A stretch of 64,000 nt of DNA from Pseudomonas putida (GCF_025905425.1 NZ_CP109603.1:842001-906000); one strand, 5' to 3'. Positions 27,550 through 37,206 are shown, counted from the first letter of the stretch. Translations and numbers: made by a program. The notes: generated from the letters alone by a model not told the origin.

Positions 27550-28743
27550 ATGAAGCACAAGGTGACGGTCATTGGGGGCGGTGTGATTGGCCTAGCGACG
27601 GCCTATGCGCTGGTGCGTGAAGGGCTATCGGTAGAGCTGATCGAGGCGCGGGACAGCCTGGCGTCTGCCACCAGTTTTGCCAATGGTGGGCAGCTGTCAT
27701 ACCGCTATGTGGCGCCACTGGCCGATGCCGGTGTGCCCTGGCAGGCGTTGGGCTGGATGCTGCAGGGGGACTCGCCGCTGCGTTTGCGGTTGCGCGTGGA
27801 CCCGGCGCAGTGGCGTTGGTTGCTGGCGTTCATGATGGCCTGCCGCAGCAGTGTCAATGCTCGCAATGGTGCACAGCTACTCGCGTTGGCGCTGGAAAGC
27901 CAAGCCGCGTTGACGCGCTGGCGTGAGGAGGATGGGCTGACGGATTTTGCCTGGCGGCGTAACGGCAAGCTGGTGGCCTATCGCAGTGAGCGGGCGTTCA
28001 CCCAGGGGCGCGGGCGCCTGCTTGATGAGCACAGTCAACGGGTGCTCGATGCTGCCGAACTCCGGGCCCTGGAGCCAGCATTGGCCGAGGCACCGTTCGT
28101 GGGGGGTGTGCTAACTCCTGATGAGGAAGTCGCTGACTGTCATCGTTTTTGTGAACGCCTGGCCGAGCGCTTGCGCGCATCGGGGCAGTGCCGGTTTTTG
28201 CTCGGCAGGCCGGTGACGCGTTTGCTCGCGCAGCAGGATCAGGTGGTTGCACTGCAGCTGGGGCGCGAGCAGGTCGATGTGCAGCGCCTGGTGCTGTGCG
28301 CGGGGCATCGCAGTACGGGGTTGGCGCTACCGGGTTTGAAATTGCCGGTTTATCCGCTGAAGGGCTACAGCCTGACGGCGCCGATCACCCAGGAGCATCG
28401 GGCACCGGAGGTCAGCGTTACCGATTACGAACGCAAGATCGTCTATGCGCGCCTGGGCCGCCAACTGCGGGTTGCGGCGATGGTGGATATCGTCGGCTAC
28501 GACGAATCGGTGGATGCGCACCGGCTCGACAGCATGCGTCGGCTGGCCCGTGATACGTTGCCCAATGCGGCGGACTACGGGCAGGCGGTGGAGTGGGCGG
28601 GGATGCGCCCGGCGACGCCTACCGGGGTGCCTATTATTGGGGCTACGGCTTACCGGAACCTGTGGCTGAACCTGGGGCATGGGGCTTTAGGCTTTACCTT
28701 GGCCTGTGGCAGTGGGGAGCGCTTGACCAGGATGTTGCGCTGA
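27550..28743 (+). CDS. DadA-like FAD-dependent D-amino-acid dehydrogenase
   Basis: A 397-residue DAO-family flavoprotein: N-terminal dinucleotide fold VIGGGVIGLATAYALVREG, ATSFANGGQLSY typical of DadA, and C-terminal WAGMRPATPTGVPIIGAT with GHGALGFTLACGSG. It probably oxidises a D-amino acid or N-substituted amino acid, passing electrons to the respiratory chain. It is convergent with an Lrp-type regulator gene. It is about 30 residues shorter than the DadA I recall, so it is probably a paralogue. Confidence 0.85.
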   Translation: MKHKVTVIGGGVIGLATAYALVREGLSVELIEARDSLASATSFANGGQLSYRYVAPLADAGVPWQALGWMLQGDSPLRLRLRVDPAQWRWLLAFMMACRSSVNARNGAQLLALALESQAALTRWREEDGLTDFAWRRNGKLVAYRSERAFTQGRGRLLDEHSQRVLDAAELRALEPALAEAPFVGGVLTPDEEVADCHRFCERLAERLRASGQCRFLLGRPVTRLLAQQDQVVALQLGREQVDVQRLVLCAGHRSTGLALPGLKLPVYPLKGYSLTAPITQEHRAPEVSVTDYERKIVYARLGRQLRVAAMVDIVGYDESVDAHRLDSMRRLARDTLPNAADYGQAVEWAGMRPATPTGVPIIGATAYRNLWLNLGHGALGFTLACGSGERLTRMLR

Positions 28744-28768
28744 CGGTACCGGCCTTTTCGCGCAACGC

Positions 28769-29206
28769 TCACGCCATCGGCGGCAGGCGTCGCTTCACCG
28801 GGCTCTTCTTGATGATTGCAGTGTTGGTCTCGGCCAGTACATTGATCCGGTCGAGCAGGGTGTCGAGCTGTTCCATCGTGCGCACATGCAGACGGGCAAT
28901 GAAACAGTCCTCGCCGGTGACCTTGTCGCATTCGGTAAACTCAGGGATCGCAATGATCTGCCGCTCCACTTCCTGCAACTGCCCCGGCAGCGGGCGAATA
29001 CGCACGATCGCCTGCAACTGGTAACCAAAACTGCGTGGGTCGACATCCACCGTATAACCACGTAATACGCCGCGCTCTTCAAGGCGGCGCAAACGCTCGC
29101 TGACGCTTGGCGCGGACAGCCCGCTGATCTGTGCCAGGGCTTTTAGCGAACGGCGTGAATCGTCCATCAACGCGTTGATCAGGAGTTGGTCGATAGCATC
29201 GGTCAT
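28769..29206 (-). CDS. Lrp/AsnC-family transcriptional regulator
   Basis: 145 residues with an N-terminal winged HTH (RRSLKALAQISGLSAPSVSERLRRLEERGVLRGY) and a C-terminal RAM domain (VTGEDCFIARLHVRTMEQLDTLLDRI). It is divergent from an EamA-type exporter (start 29341) and convergent with the DadA-like gene, an arrangement typical of an amino-acid-sensing regulator controlling export. The 134-base divergent gap is AT-richer than surroundings. Confidence 0.9.
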   Translation of the reverse strand: MTDAIDQLLINALMDDSRRSLKALAQISGLSAPSVSERLRRLEERGVLRGYTVDVDPRSFGYQLQAIVRIRPLPGQLQEVERQIIAIPEFTECDKVTGEDCFIARLHVRTMEQLDTLLDRINVLAETNTAIIKKSPVKRRLPPMA

Positions 29207-29340
29207 GTTTCACCTCGTCAGGCCATTCCAATAATTAGCCTTGATAGTAAAGGCAAGTTGGCCGATGTGCCTTTGATATCCGCTGGAAGGCCCCCTGCCT
29301 TCCTTTGCATACTGTTGCCATCGACAACGGGAGGTGTGAG

Positions 29341-30237
29341 ATGGACAGTTCATTGCGCCGTGGCTCGCTGGAAATGGTTGCCGCCATGCTGATTTCCGGG
29401 ACCATCGGCTGGTTTGTATTGGTGTCGGGCCAGCCGGTACTCGAAGTGGTGTTCTGGCGCTGCGTGTTCGGTGCCGGCACGTTGCTGGTGATCTGCGCGG
29501 CCTTGGGCTTTCTCAAGCCTGGGGTGATCAGCCGTACGGCGTTTCTGCTGGCGATTGCCAGCGGGGTGGCCATCGTTGGCAACTGGGTCTTGCTGTTCGC
29601 CTCCTACTCGCGCGCTTCGATTGCCATTGGCACTGCGGTGTACAACGTGCAGCCGTTCATGCTGGTGGGGCTGGCGGCAGTGTTTCTGGGCGAGAAGATC
29701 ACACTGCCCAAAGTCACCTGGTTGAGTGTTGCCTTCCTGGGCATGCTGGCTATTGTCAGTGCCCACGGTGCGGGGCAGGGCAGCGGCGAGGATTATCTGC
29801 TGGGCATTGCCCTGGCGCTGGGCGCGGCATTTTTGTATGCAATCGCTGCGCTGATCATCAAACGCTTGAAAGGCACACCGCCGCACCTGATTGCGTTGAT
29901 CCAGGTCACCACCGGTGTTCTGTTGCTGGCGCCGTGGGCCACACTGGGCGGGTTGCCTGGCGAAACGTCGGCACTGGCCAGCCTGTTGACCCTGGGCATC
30001 GTTCACACCGGTGTGATGTATGTCTTGCTGTACAGCGCTATCCAACGCCTGCCCACGGCACTGACCGGTGCGCTGTCGTTTGTTTACCCGATTGCCGCGA
30101 TCCTGGTTGACTGGGTGGCGTTCGGGCACCGGCTGGCCCCCTTGCAATGGTTGGGCGTGGCGCTGATTCTGCTTGCAGCGGCCGGGATGCAGCAAGGGTG
30201 GTGGTTCCGTTCGGCACCCGTCGCGGCCAAAGGGTAG
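29341..30237 (+). CDS. EamA/DMT-family exporter
   Basis: A 298-residue protein with ten hydrophobic helices in two EamA repeats (about residues 10-140 and 155-290), including WRCVFGAGTLL and FVYPIAAILVDW. It is likely an exporter of amino acids or related metabolites. GAGGTG lies just before ATG 29341. Its position opposite the Lrp gene supports regulation by that protein. Confidence 0.85.
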   Translation: MDSSLRRGSLEMVAAMLISGTIGWFVLVSGQPVLEVVFWRCVFGAGTLLVICAALGFLKPGVISRTAFLLAIASGVAIVGNWVLLFASYSRASIAIGTAVYNVQPFMLVGLAAVFLGEKITLPKVTWLSVAFLGMLAIVSAHGAGQGSGEDYLLGIALALGAAFLYAIAALIIKRLKGTPPHLIALIQVTTGVLLLAPWATLGGLPGETSALASLLTLGIVHTGVMYVLLYSAIQRLPTALTGALSFVYPIAAILVDWVAFGHRLAPLQWLGVALILLAAAGMQQGWWFRSAPVAAKG

Positions 30238-30268
30238 AATGTCCCCTTTTACGTGCTTGCGACCCGCC

Positions 30269-31195
30269 ATGACTTCACCGATCCAGACCCTCGAACAGCA
30301 TCTGCTTACTGCCCTCGACCCCGCCCCCCAGGAAACCCGCCGCCTGTTCCACGGCCGCGGCCGCTGCTGGCCGGGCCTGGAACAGGTGACGGTGGACTGG
30401 CTGCAAGGCGTGCTGTCGGTGGCGCTGTTCCGCGAACCCGCTGAAGGCCAACTGGCCGAGCTGGAAGCCATGCTGGGTAATCTCGCCCAGCGCCCGCAAT
30501 GGACCGGACAGGCCATCCTCATTCAGCACCGCTACCTGCCGGACAGCCCTGGCCAATGGCTATGGGGCGAGCCATGCCAGCAGCGAGAGGTGATCGAGGA
30601 CGGCCTGACCTACTTGCTGGACCTGGGCGTGCGGCAAAACACCGGCCTGTTCCTGGACATGCGCTATGGCCGGCGTTGGGTTCGTGAACAGGCGGCGGGC
30701 AAGCGGGTGCTCAACCTGTTTGCCTATACCTGCGGTTTTTCGGTGGCGGCCATCGCGGGTGGCGCCGAGCAGGTGGTGAACCTGGACATGGCCAAGTCGG
30801 CGTTGTCCCGTGGGCGTGACAACCACCGGCTCAATGGCCACGATGCATCGCGGGTGGCGTACCTGGGGCATGAGCTGTTCAAGTCCTGGGGCAAGGTGCG
30901 CAAGTACGGGCCCTATGACCTGATCATCATCGACCCGCCGACCTTCCAGAAGGGGAGCTTCGTGTTGACTCAGGATTACGCGAAGATTTTGCGGCGTTTG
31001 CCTGAGTTGTTGAGCGAAGGCGGGACGGTGTTGGCGTGTGTCAACGACCCGGGGATCGGGCCGGAGTTTCTGATCGAAGGCATGGCCGAGCAGGCGCCGG
31101 CGTTGGCCTTTGTCGAGCGGTTGGAGAACCCGCCGGAGTTTCCTGATGCCGACCCGGCTGGGGGCTTGAAGGCCTTGGTGTTCGGGCAGGCCTGA
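30269..31195 (+). CDS. Class I SAM-dependent rRNA methyltransferase (RlmI/RlmK-like)
   Basis: A 308-residue methyltransferase with SAM-binding VLNLFAYTCGFSVAAI, then NLDMAKSALSRGRDN and catalytic-region IIIDPPTFQKGSF. Such proteins modify large-subunit rRNA, commonly at cytosine C5; the exact target is not evident. ATG 30269 is preferred to a start inside the preceding exporter gene. A compact REP follows its stop. Confidence 0.82.
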   Translation: MTSPIQTLEQHLLTALDPAPQETRRLFHGRGRCWPGLEQVTVDWLQGVLSVALFREPAEGQLAELEAMLGNLAQRPQWTGQAILIQHRYLPDSPGQWLWGEPCQQREVIEDGLTYLLDLGVRQNTGLFLDMRYGRRWVREQAAGKRVLNLFAYTCGFSVAAIAGGAEQVVNLDMAKSALSRGRDNHRLNGHDASRVAYLGHELFKSWGKVRKYGPYDLIIIDPPTFQKGSFVLTQDYAKILRRLPELLSEGGTVLACVNDPGIGPEFLIEGMAEQAPALAFVERLENPPEFPDADPAGGLKALVFGQA

Positions 31196-31202
31196 GTCTG
31201 CC

Positions 31203-31249
31203 TGTACCGGCCCTTTCGCGGGGCAAGCCCGCTCAAGAGGCCGGTACTG
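31203..31249. repeat. Compact REP hairpin
   Basis: GTACCGGCC and GGCCGGTAC flank a GCGGGGCAAGCCCGC core, giving one nested hairpin. It lies between two convergent genes (methyltransferase and sulfate-binding protein). Confidence 0.8.
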
Positions 31250-31259
31250 CCTGCATCAA

Positions 31260-32258
31260 TTACTGGTTGGTGTAGATCTGGTCGAACACGCCACCGTCGT
31301 TGAAGTGGGTTTTCTGCACGGTGCGCCAGTCACCAAAGGTTTTTTCCACCGACAGGAAGTCCACTTTCGGGAAGCGGTCGGTGTACTTGGCCAACACCGC
31401 TGCATCACGCGGGCGCAGGTAGTTGTTCGCCGCGATTTCCTGTGCCGCTGGCGACCACAGGTACTTCAAGTATTCCTCGGCCGCGGCCTGGGTACCTTTT
31501 TTCGCGACTACCTTGTCGACCACACTCACCGGTGGCTCGGCTTCGGCGGACACACTCGGGTAGACCACTTCGAACTGATCGCGGCCGAACTCGCGGGCGA
31601 TCATTTCGGCTTCGTTTTCGAAGGTCACCAGCACGTCGCCGATCTGGTTGGTCATGAAGGTAGTGGTGGCGGCGCGGCCACCGGTGTCGAGCACCGGCGC
31701 CTGCTTGAACAGCTTGCCGACGAAATCTCGGGCCTTGCTCTCGTCACCGCCTTGTTTGAGCACATAGCCCCACGCCGACAGGTAGGTGTAGCGGCCGTTA
31801 CCCGAGGTCTTGGGGTTGGGTACGATCACTTGCACGCCGTCCTTGAGCAGGTCAGGCCAGTCTTTGAGTGCCTTGGGGTTGCCCTTGCGCACGATGAACA
31901 CGGTGGCCGAAGTGAACGGTGCGCTGTTGTTCGGCAGGCGCGTGACCCAGTTGTCCGGCACCAGCTTGCCGTGGTCGACCAGGGCGTTGATGTCGGTGGC
32001 CATGTTCATGGTGATGACATCGGCCGGCAGGCCATCAATCACCGCGCGCGCTTGCTTGCTCGAACCACCGAAGGACATCTGCACATTGACCTTCTCGTTG
32101 TGCTCGGCTTCCCAGTGCTTCTGGAAGGCTGGGTTGTAGTCCTTGTAGAAGTCGCGCATCACGTCGTAGGAGACGTTGAGCAGGGTCGGGGCGGCCTGGG
32201 CGAGGTTACCGAGGGCCAGGCCTGCGGCGAGCAGCGAGGCGGTGAAGAGTTTTTTCAC
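31260..32258 (-). CDS. sbp: Periplasmic sulfate-binding protein
   Basis: 332 residues: signal peptide (VKKLFTASLLAAGLALGNLAQA/A), then the sulfate-binding family pattern (LLNVSYDVMRDFYKDYNPAF, FGGSSKQARAVIDGLPADVITMN, KTSGNGRYTYL). It delivers sulfate to a CysTWA importer, but no other cys transport gene is adjacent, so it is a stand-alone copy. A GTG start at 32258 with AAGGA a few bases upstream is chosen over a longer frame reaching into a REP sequence. Confidence 0.93.
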   Translation of the reverse strand: MKKLFTASLLAAGLALGNLAQAAPTLLNVSYDVMRDFYKDYNPAFQKHWEAEHNEKVNVQMSFGGSSKQARAVIDGLPADVITMNMATDINALVDHGKLVPDNWVTRLPNNSAPFTSATVFIVRKGNPKALKDWPDLLKDGVQVIVPNPKTSGNGRYTYLSAWGYVLKQGGDESKARDFVGKLFKQAPVLDTGGRAATTTFMTNQIGDVLVTFENEAEMIAREFGRDQFEVVYPSVSAEAEPPVSVVDKVVAKKGTQAAAEEYLKYLWSPAAQEIAANNYLRPRDAAVLAKYTDRFPKVDFLSVEKTFGDWRTVQKTHFNDGGVFDQIYTNQ

Positions 32259-32357
32259 GTTGCTTCCTTGTTCTTGAGAAGTTATGGGCAGATAGCCAGC
32301 GACTATAGCGGGTGGCTTTGCAGGGGTTAAAGAACAAAAAACACTTTGGTTATGCCG

Positions 32358-32473
32358 CTGCCTGTACCGGCCTCTTCGCGGGCAAGCCCGCTCCCGCAAG
32401 ATCAGCGCAGGCCTGAACATCATGCCGTCCAAGTGGGAGCGGGCTTGCCCGCGAAGAGGCCGGTACAGGCAGC
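32358..32473. repeat. REP inverted pair
   Basis: Arms at 32358-32400 and 32431-32473 are near-perfect inverted copies (GGCCTCTTCGCGGGCAAGCC-type) around about 30 bases. They lie between sbp and the channel gene, both on the - strand, and almost touch the channel stop codon at 32475. Confidence 0.9.
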
Positions 32474-32474
32474 A

Positions 32475-33296
32475 TTACTGCTTGGGAAATAGCCCATTGC
32501 CGCAGCGCGAACAGAATGACGCATCATGTTCGTGGCTGCTCTTGCGGCAGGTTGGGCAGTCATGCTGCAACTGTTCCCCGCGCATGGCATTGGCCAGCTC
32601 GGCGGTAAAGATGCCGGTAGGCACGGCAATGATCGAATAACCGGTGATCATCACCAGCGATGACAGCACCTGCCCCAGCGGCGTCTTCGGCACGATGTCG
32701 CCGAACCCCACGGTCGTCAGGGTGACAATCGCCCAGTAAATGCCCTTGGGAATGCTGGTAAAGCCGTGCTCCGGCCCTTCGATCACGTACATCAAGGTGC
32801 CGAACACGGTCACCAGGGTGGACACAGTGACCAGAAACACGATGATCTTCTGCTTGCTGCCGCGCAGCGCGGCCATCAGGTAATTGGCCTGCTTGAGGTA
32901 TTGGCCAAGCTTGAGCACGCGGAAGATCCGCAGCATGCGGATGACCCGGATGATCAGCAGGTATTGCGCGTCGCTGTAGTAGATGGCGATGACCCCGGGG
33001 ACGATCGCCAGCAGGTCGACCAGGCCGTAGAAGCTGAAGGCATAGCGCAGGGGTTTGGGCGAGCAATACAGGCGGGTCAGGTACTCGACAAGGAAAACTG
33101 CGGTGAAACCCCATTCGATGGCAGCCAGCAGGCCGGCGTAGCCCTGGTGGACCTCATCGATGCTGTCGAGGATCACCGTGACCAAGCTGGCGAGGATAAT
33201 CAGTAGAAGGGTCTTGTCAAAGCGTCTTCCGGCCACGGTGTCGGTCTGGAAGACGATGACGTAGAGCCGCTCACGCAGGCTCACAGGGTTATTCAT
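32475..33296 (-). CDS. Voltage-gated potassium channel with C-terminal zinc ribbon
   Basis: A 273-residue six-helix channel. S4-like basic helix RVIRMLRIFRVLKL (117-130), pore filter TVGFGD (195-200), and a C-terminal tail with CPTC (247-250) and CSRC (262-265) that form a zinc-ribbon-like unit. It probably conducts K+ across the inner membrane. ATG 33296 has GGAA upstream; a TTG 15 bases earlier is less likely. Confidence 0.88.
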   Translation of the reverse strand: MNNPVSLRERLYVIVFQTDTVAGRRFDKTLLLIILASLVTVILDSIDEVHQGYAGLLAAIEWGFTAVFLVEYLTRLYCSPKPLRYAFSFYGLVDLLAIVPGVIAIYYSDAQYLLIIRVIRMLRIFRVLKLGQYLKQANYLMAALRGSKQKIIVFLVTVSTLVTVFGTLMYVIEGPEHGFTSIPKGIYWAIVTLTTVGFGDIVPKTPLGQVLSSLVMITGYSIIAVPTGIFTAELANAMRGEQLQHDCPTCRKSSHEHDASFCSRCGNGLFPKQ

Positions 33297-33352
33297 TGGC
33301 TCGTTCCACAAGGCGCTAGAAAGTGCGATGGGGTGAGCCTAGGGGCTGCATT

Positions 33353-34228
33353 TCAGCCGTGCAAGCGCGTTGTGTTACGCCGTTGATTGAGCTCAGCCAG
33401 GTAGTTGCCCAGGTGCATAAGCCAGCAAGCGGTGACAAAGGGGGCGGTTAGCCCGGCAACGGGCAGCAATTTGAACAGGGTTTGCAGTAACAGGGCCAGT
33501 GCAATCGCCAGCAGTGTCACCCACGGGCGTTCGCCCTGCCTGCTGAACGCCAGTGCCGCCAATGCAGCATTGAAACCGTACAAACCCATCCAGGCAGCCT
33601 GTGCCTGATCGGTCAGCAAGGCCACACCACCGCCGATGGTAGAACCGATCACCGCCCAGGTTGCCGCGTAGGGGTTGGCAAGGTACATCCCGATTACGAT
33701 CAGCAGGCCAGCCATTGGTTTGTCGAGCAGGAAGATCTGGCCCACGCCACGCAGCAGTGCATACAGCGGGTCGGCATCCACATGAGGTGCGGCCGAGGGT
33801 TCGGCCAGTAGCAGGGCGCCCCAGCCCAGCAGTACGAATGGCGCGGTGTAGGCGATCAGCAGCTTGCCGCCACGCTTGCGCCATTGGTGGGTAATGATGC
33901 TCGACAACCCGCCCGCAGCGATGATCAGCGGCGGCATGATCGCCGACCAAGGCAGTACCGCACTGATCAGGATGCCGATCAGCACACCGTTGTAGCAGTA
34001 CAGCCCAGCCTGGCGGTCAGCGCGGTCATAGCCGCGACGTTGCGCGGTGAGCAGGCCGGCGAGGGCGCCGAGCAGTGCGCCGCCGACCAGTGTAGGGGCG
34101 GTCAGCAGGATGGCCAGCAGGCAGCACAGGCCGCACAGGGGGTTGCGCAGCAGCAGCACCTGGCTGAAGCCGTTGAGCAGCGCCGTGGCCCAGTCAGGGC
34201 ACGGGTTGACGAAATTTTTGGTGTACAT
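33353..34228 (-). CDS. Urea transporter (UT family)
   Basis: A 291-residue membrane protein with about ten hydrophobic helices and UT-type repeats (QVLLLRNPLCGLCCLLAIL, LYCYNGVLIGILISAVLPWS, QIFLLDKPMAGLLIVIGMYL, MGLYGFNAALAALAF). It likely moves urea, which fits the urea-releasing purine pathway further along, though it is a separate unit. ATG 34228 is used; a longer frame extends into a REP and is rejected. Confidence 0.85.
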   Translation of the reverse strand: MYTKNFVNPCPDWATALLNGFSQVLLLRNPLCGLCCLLAILLTAPTLVGGALLGALAGLLTAQRRGYDRADRQAGLYCYNGVLIGILISAVLPWSAIMPPLIIAAGGLSSIITHQWRKRGGKLLIAYTAPFVLLGWGALLLAEPSAAPHVDADPLYALLRGVGQIFLLDKPMAGLLIVIGMYLANPYAATWAVIGSTIGGGVALLTDQAQAAWMGLYGFNAALAALAFSRQGERPWVTLLAIALALLLQTLFKLLPVAGLTAPFVTACWLMHLGNYLAELNQRRNTTRLHG

Positions 34229-34330
34229 GGGGCAGTCGGTAAGGTTGAGGGTTGAGCGGTGGGCCTCTTTGGGCCTCGGGTTTTCCGCAGGGTTGTTGTA
34301 TCGGTTTTCGGGGAGGGCGTTGCCCTCCAT

Positions 34331-34417
34331 TCGCGGGGCAAGCCCGCTCCCACAGGTACTGCATGGCATTCAATTTCCAGATGCACCTGTGGGAGCGGGC
34401 TTGCCCCGCGAAAGGGC
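34331..34417. repeat. REP inverted pair
   Basis: TCGCGGGGCAAGCCCGCTCC (34331-34356) and its inverted copy (34386-34417) are separated by about 30 bases, between the urea transporter and pyruvate kinase genes. Confidence 0.88.
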
Positions 34418-34424
34418 CCCGGCG

Positions 34425-35840
34425 TTAGACCAAGGTCTCGATCCGCAGCGTATTAGTCGAACCCGGCTTGCCGAAAGGCACACCGGCAGTAATCAACAGC
34501 GTGTCGCCGCGGCTGGCCATGCCTTGTGCCTGGGCAATCTCCAGCGCAGTCGAGCAAATTTCGTCAACCTGGCGCAGGCGGTCGTTGACCACCGAGTGCA
34601 CACCCCAGGCCACGCTGAGGCGGCGCGCAGTGTTCAGGTTTGGCGTCAGGTTGAGGATCGGCGCCCGTGGTCGCTCGCGGGCGGCGCGCAGGGTCGAGGC
34701 GCCCGACTCGCTATAGTTGACCAGCACCGCCACCGGCAGGATGCCGCTGATACGGCGGATCGCGCAGCTGATGGCGTCCGACACAGTGGCTTCGGCTTTT
34801 GGCCGGCCCACGTCGAGCTGGGCTTGGTAATCCGGGCCGTTTTCCACCTGGCGAATGATCTTGCTCATCATCTGCACGGCTTCCAGCGGGTAGTCGCCCG
34901 ACGCGGTCTCGGCCGACAGCATCACCGCATCGGCGCCTTCGGCCACGGCGTTGGCCACGTCGGTGACTTCGGCGCGGGTCGGGGCGGGCGAGAAACGCAT
35001 CGATTCGAGCATCTGCGTGGCCACCACCACCGGTTTGCCCAGCTGGCGGCAGGTGCCAATGATGCGCTTCTGGATCTGCGGCACGCTTTCGGCCGGCACT
35101 TCCACGCCCAGGTCGCCACGGGCCACCATGATTGCATCGGAGAGCTCGGCGATCGCTTGCAGCTGTTCGACGGCGGAGGGCTTCTCGATCTTGGCCATCA
35201 GGTAGGCGCGGTCACCGATCAACTGGCGTGCTTCGGTAATGTCTTCTGGGCGCTGGACGAACGACAGGGCCACCCAGTCCACACCAAGCTCAAGGCCAAA
35301 AGTCAGGTCGCGGCGGTCTTTCTCGGTGAGCGGGGAGAGGTCCAGCACCGCTTGGGGCACGTTCACCCCCTTGCGGTCGGACAATTCGCCGCCGTTCAGC
35401 ACGGTGGTGTCGATGGCGTCGGCGTGCTTGGCGGTCACCCGCAGGCGCAGGCGGCCGTCGTCCACCAGCAGGTCCATGCCCGGTTCCAGCGCGGCGATGA
35501 TTTCCGGGTGGGGCAGGTTGACCCGCTCGCTGTTGCCCGGCGTCGTGTCCAGGTCCAGGCGCAGTGACTGGCCGCGCTGCAGTTGCACCTTGCCTTCGGC
35601 CAGGCGGCCAACGCGCAGCTTAGGCCCTTGCAGGTCCATGAGGATGCCCAGCGGGTAGTTCAGCTGCTGCTCGACTTCGCGGATCCACTGGTAGCGCAGG
35701 GCGTGGTCGGCGTGCTCGCCGTGGCTGAAGTTGAGGCGGAAGATGTTCACCCCGGCTTCGACCAGCTGGCGGATGTCGTCAATACCCTTGGTTGCAGGGC
35801 CGAGGGTGGCGAGGATTTTGACTTTTTTATCAGGCGTCAT
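34425..35840 (-). CDS. pyk: Pyruvate kinase
   Basis: A 471-residue enzyme converting phosphoenolpyruvate and ADP to pyruvate and ATP. It shows ILATLGPATKGIDDIRQLVEAGVNIFRLNFSHG, metal/PEP-binding LMAKIEKPSAVEQL and MVARGDLGVEV, and PVVVATQMLESM. It is the last gene of the gcl-hyi-glxR-ttuD-pyk block and overlaps ttuD by four bases (ATGA), linking glyoxylate use to lower glycolysis. Confidence 0.96.
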   Translation of the reverse strand: MTPDKKVKILATLGPATKGIDDIRQLVEAGVNIFRLNFSHGEHADHALRYQWIREVEQQLNYPLGILMDLQGPKLRVGRLAEGKVQLQRGQSLRLDLDTTPGNSERVNLPHPEIIAALEPGMDLLVDDGRLRLRVTAKHADAIDTTVLNGGELSDRKGVNVPQAVLDLSPLTEKDRRDLTFGLELGVDWVALSFVQRPEDITEARQLIGDRAYLMAKIEKPSAVEQLQAIAELSDAIMVARGDLGVEVPAESVPQIQKRIIGTCRQLGKPVVVATQMLESMRFSPAPTRAEVTDVANAVAEGADAVMLSAETASGDYPLEAVQMMSKIIRQVENGPDYQAQLDVGRPKAEATVSDAISCAIRRISGILPVAVLVNYSESGASTLRAARERPRAPILNLTPNLNTARRLSVAWGVHSVVNDRLRQVDEICSTALEIAQAQGMASRGDTLLITAGVPFGKPGSTNTLRIETLV

Positions 35841-37111
35841 GATTGCGGAGTCTCGAGGATCAGAATGGCGCGGAAGTCGTTGACGTTGGTACGTGTCGGC
35901 TCGGTGACGATCAACGCATCAAGCGCGGCGAAGTAGCCGTAGCCGTTGTTGTTGTCCAGTTCATCGCTGGCCGACAGGCCCAGGGCTTCGGCGCGGGCAT
36001 AGCTGCTCGGGGTCATGAAGGCGCCGGCGTTTTCTTCCGAGCCATCGATGCCGTCGGTGTCACCGGCCAGCGCGTAAACGCCCGGCAGGCCTTTGAGGTT
36101 TTCGGTGAGGCTGAGGAGGAACTCGGCGTTGCGCCCGCCACGGCCATTGCCGCGCACGGTGACGGTGGTTTCGCCACCGGACAGGATCACACAGGGCGCC
36201 TTCAGCGGTTGGCCGTGCTGGACGATCTGCCGGGCAATGCCAGCATGCACCTTGGCCACTTCGCGCGACTCGCCTTCCAGGTCGCCGAGAATCAGCGGGC
36301 TGAAACCGGCCTGGCGGGCTTTGACCGCAGCGGCTTCCAGCGACTGCTGGGGCTTGGCGATCAGTTGGAAATGGCTGCGGGCCAGGGCCGGGTCATCGGC
36401 CTTGACGGTTTCTGACGCTGGGTTGTTGAGCCAGTCGATGACCGCCTTGGGTGCCTCGATGTTGTAGCGCTTGAGGATGGCCAGGGCGTCGGCGCTGGTG
36501 CTCGGGTCGGCGACGGTAGGGCCGGAGGCGATGACCGTGGCCAGGTCGCCGGGTACATCGGAAATCGCATAGGTGTAGACCGTGGCCGGCCAGCAGGCTT
36601 TGGCCAGGCGGCCGCCCTTGATCGCCGAGAGGTGCTTGCGCACGCAGTTCATCTCGCCGATGGTGGCGCCGGACTTGAGCAGTGCTTTGTTGATGTGTTG
36701 CTTGTCAGCCAGGGTCAGGCCCTCGGCGGGCAGCGCCAGCAGGGCCGAACCACCGCCAGACAGCAGGAAGATGACGCGGTCGTCTTCGTTCAGATTACTG
36801 ACCAGCTCCAGCACGCGTTTGGCCACGGCCAGGCCGGCGGCATCGGGGACCGGGTGGGCGGCTTCGACCACTTCGATCTTCTGGCAGTTGGCGCCGTGGC
36901 CATAGCGGGTGACGACGAGGCCGGAGACTTCGCCCTGCCAGCTTTTCTCGACCACTTCGGCCATGGCGGCTGCGGCCTTGCCGGCGCCGATGACGATGAC
37001 CCGGCCGCTGCGGTCGGCGGGCAGGTAGGGTTCGAGGACTTGGCGCGGGTGGGCGGCGGCGATGGCTGTGTCGAACAGCTCGCGAAGAATTTTTTGCGGA
37101 TCGACCGACAT
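35837..37111 (-). CDS. ttuD: TtuD, glycerate 2-kinase/hydroxypyruvate reductase (MOFRL family)
   Basis: A 424-residue MOFRL-family protein: VIVIGAGKAAAAMAEVVE, FLLSGGGSALLALP, ISDVPGDLATVIASGPTVAD and C-terminal MOFRL domain (SGGETTVTVRGNGRGGRNAEFLLSL, AGDTDGIDGSEENAGAF). Annotated as hydroxypyruvate reductase, members often are glycerate 2-kinases, which would feed 2-phosphoglycerate toward the adjacent pyruvate kinase. ATG 37111 begins the conserved region; an upstream extension enters a REP. Confidence 0.9.
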   Translation of the reverse strand: MSVDPQKILRELFDTAIAAAHPRQVLEPYLPADRSGRVIVIGAGKAAAAMAEVVEKSWQGEVSGLVVTRYGHGANCQKIEVVEAAHPVPDAAGLAVAKRVLELVSNLNEDDRVIFLLSGGGSALLALPAEGLTLADKQHINKALLKSGATIGEMNCVRKHLSAIKGGRLAKACWPATVYTYAISDVPGDLATVIASGPTVADPSTSADALAILKRYNIEAPKAVIDWLNNPASETVKADDPALARSHFQLIAKPQQSLEAAAVKARQAGFSPLILGDLEGESREVAKVHAGIARQIVQHGQPLKAPCVILSGGETTVTVRGNGRGGRNAEFLLSLTENLKGLPGVYALAGDTDGIDGSEENAGAFMTPSSYARAEALGLSASDELDNNNGYGYFAALDALIVTEPTRTNVNDFRAILILETPQS

Positions 37112-37206
37112 GGCAGGCTCCCAATTATTGTTGTTCTGCAAAATCGAAAACGCCCCTGGAACTGCCTCCGTGCAGGCCGAACCAGGGGCGGGTGTTGCTC
37201 GGTGTT

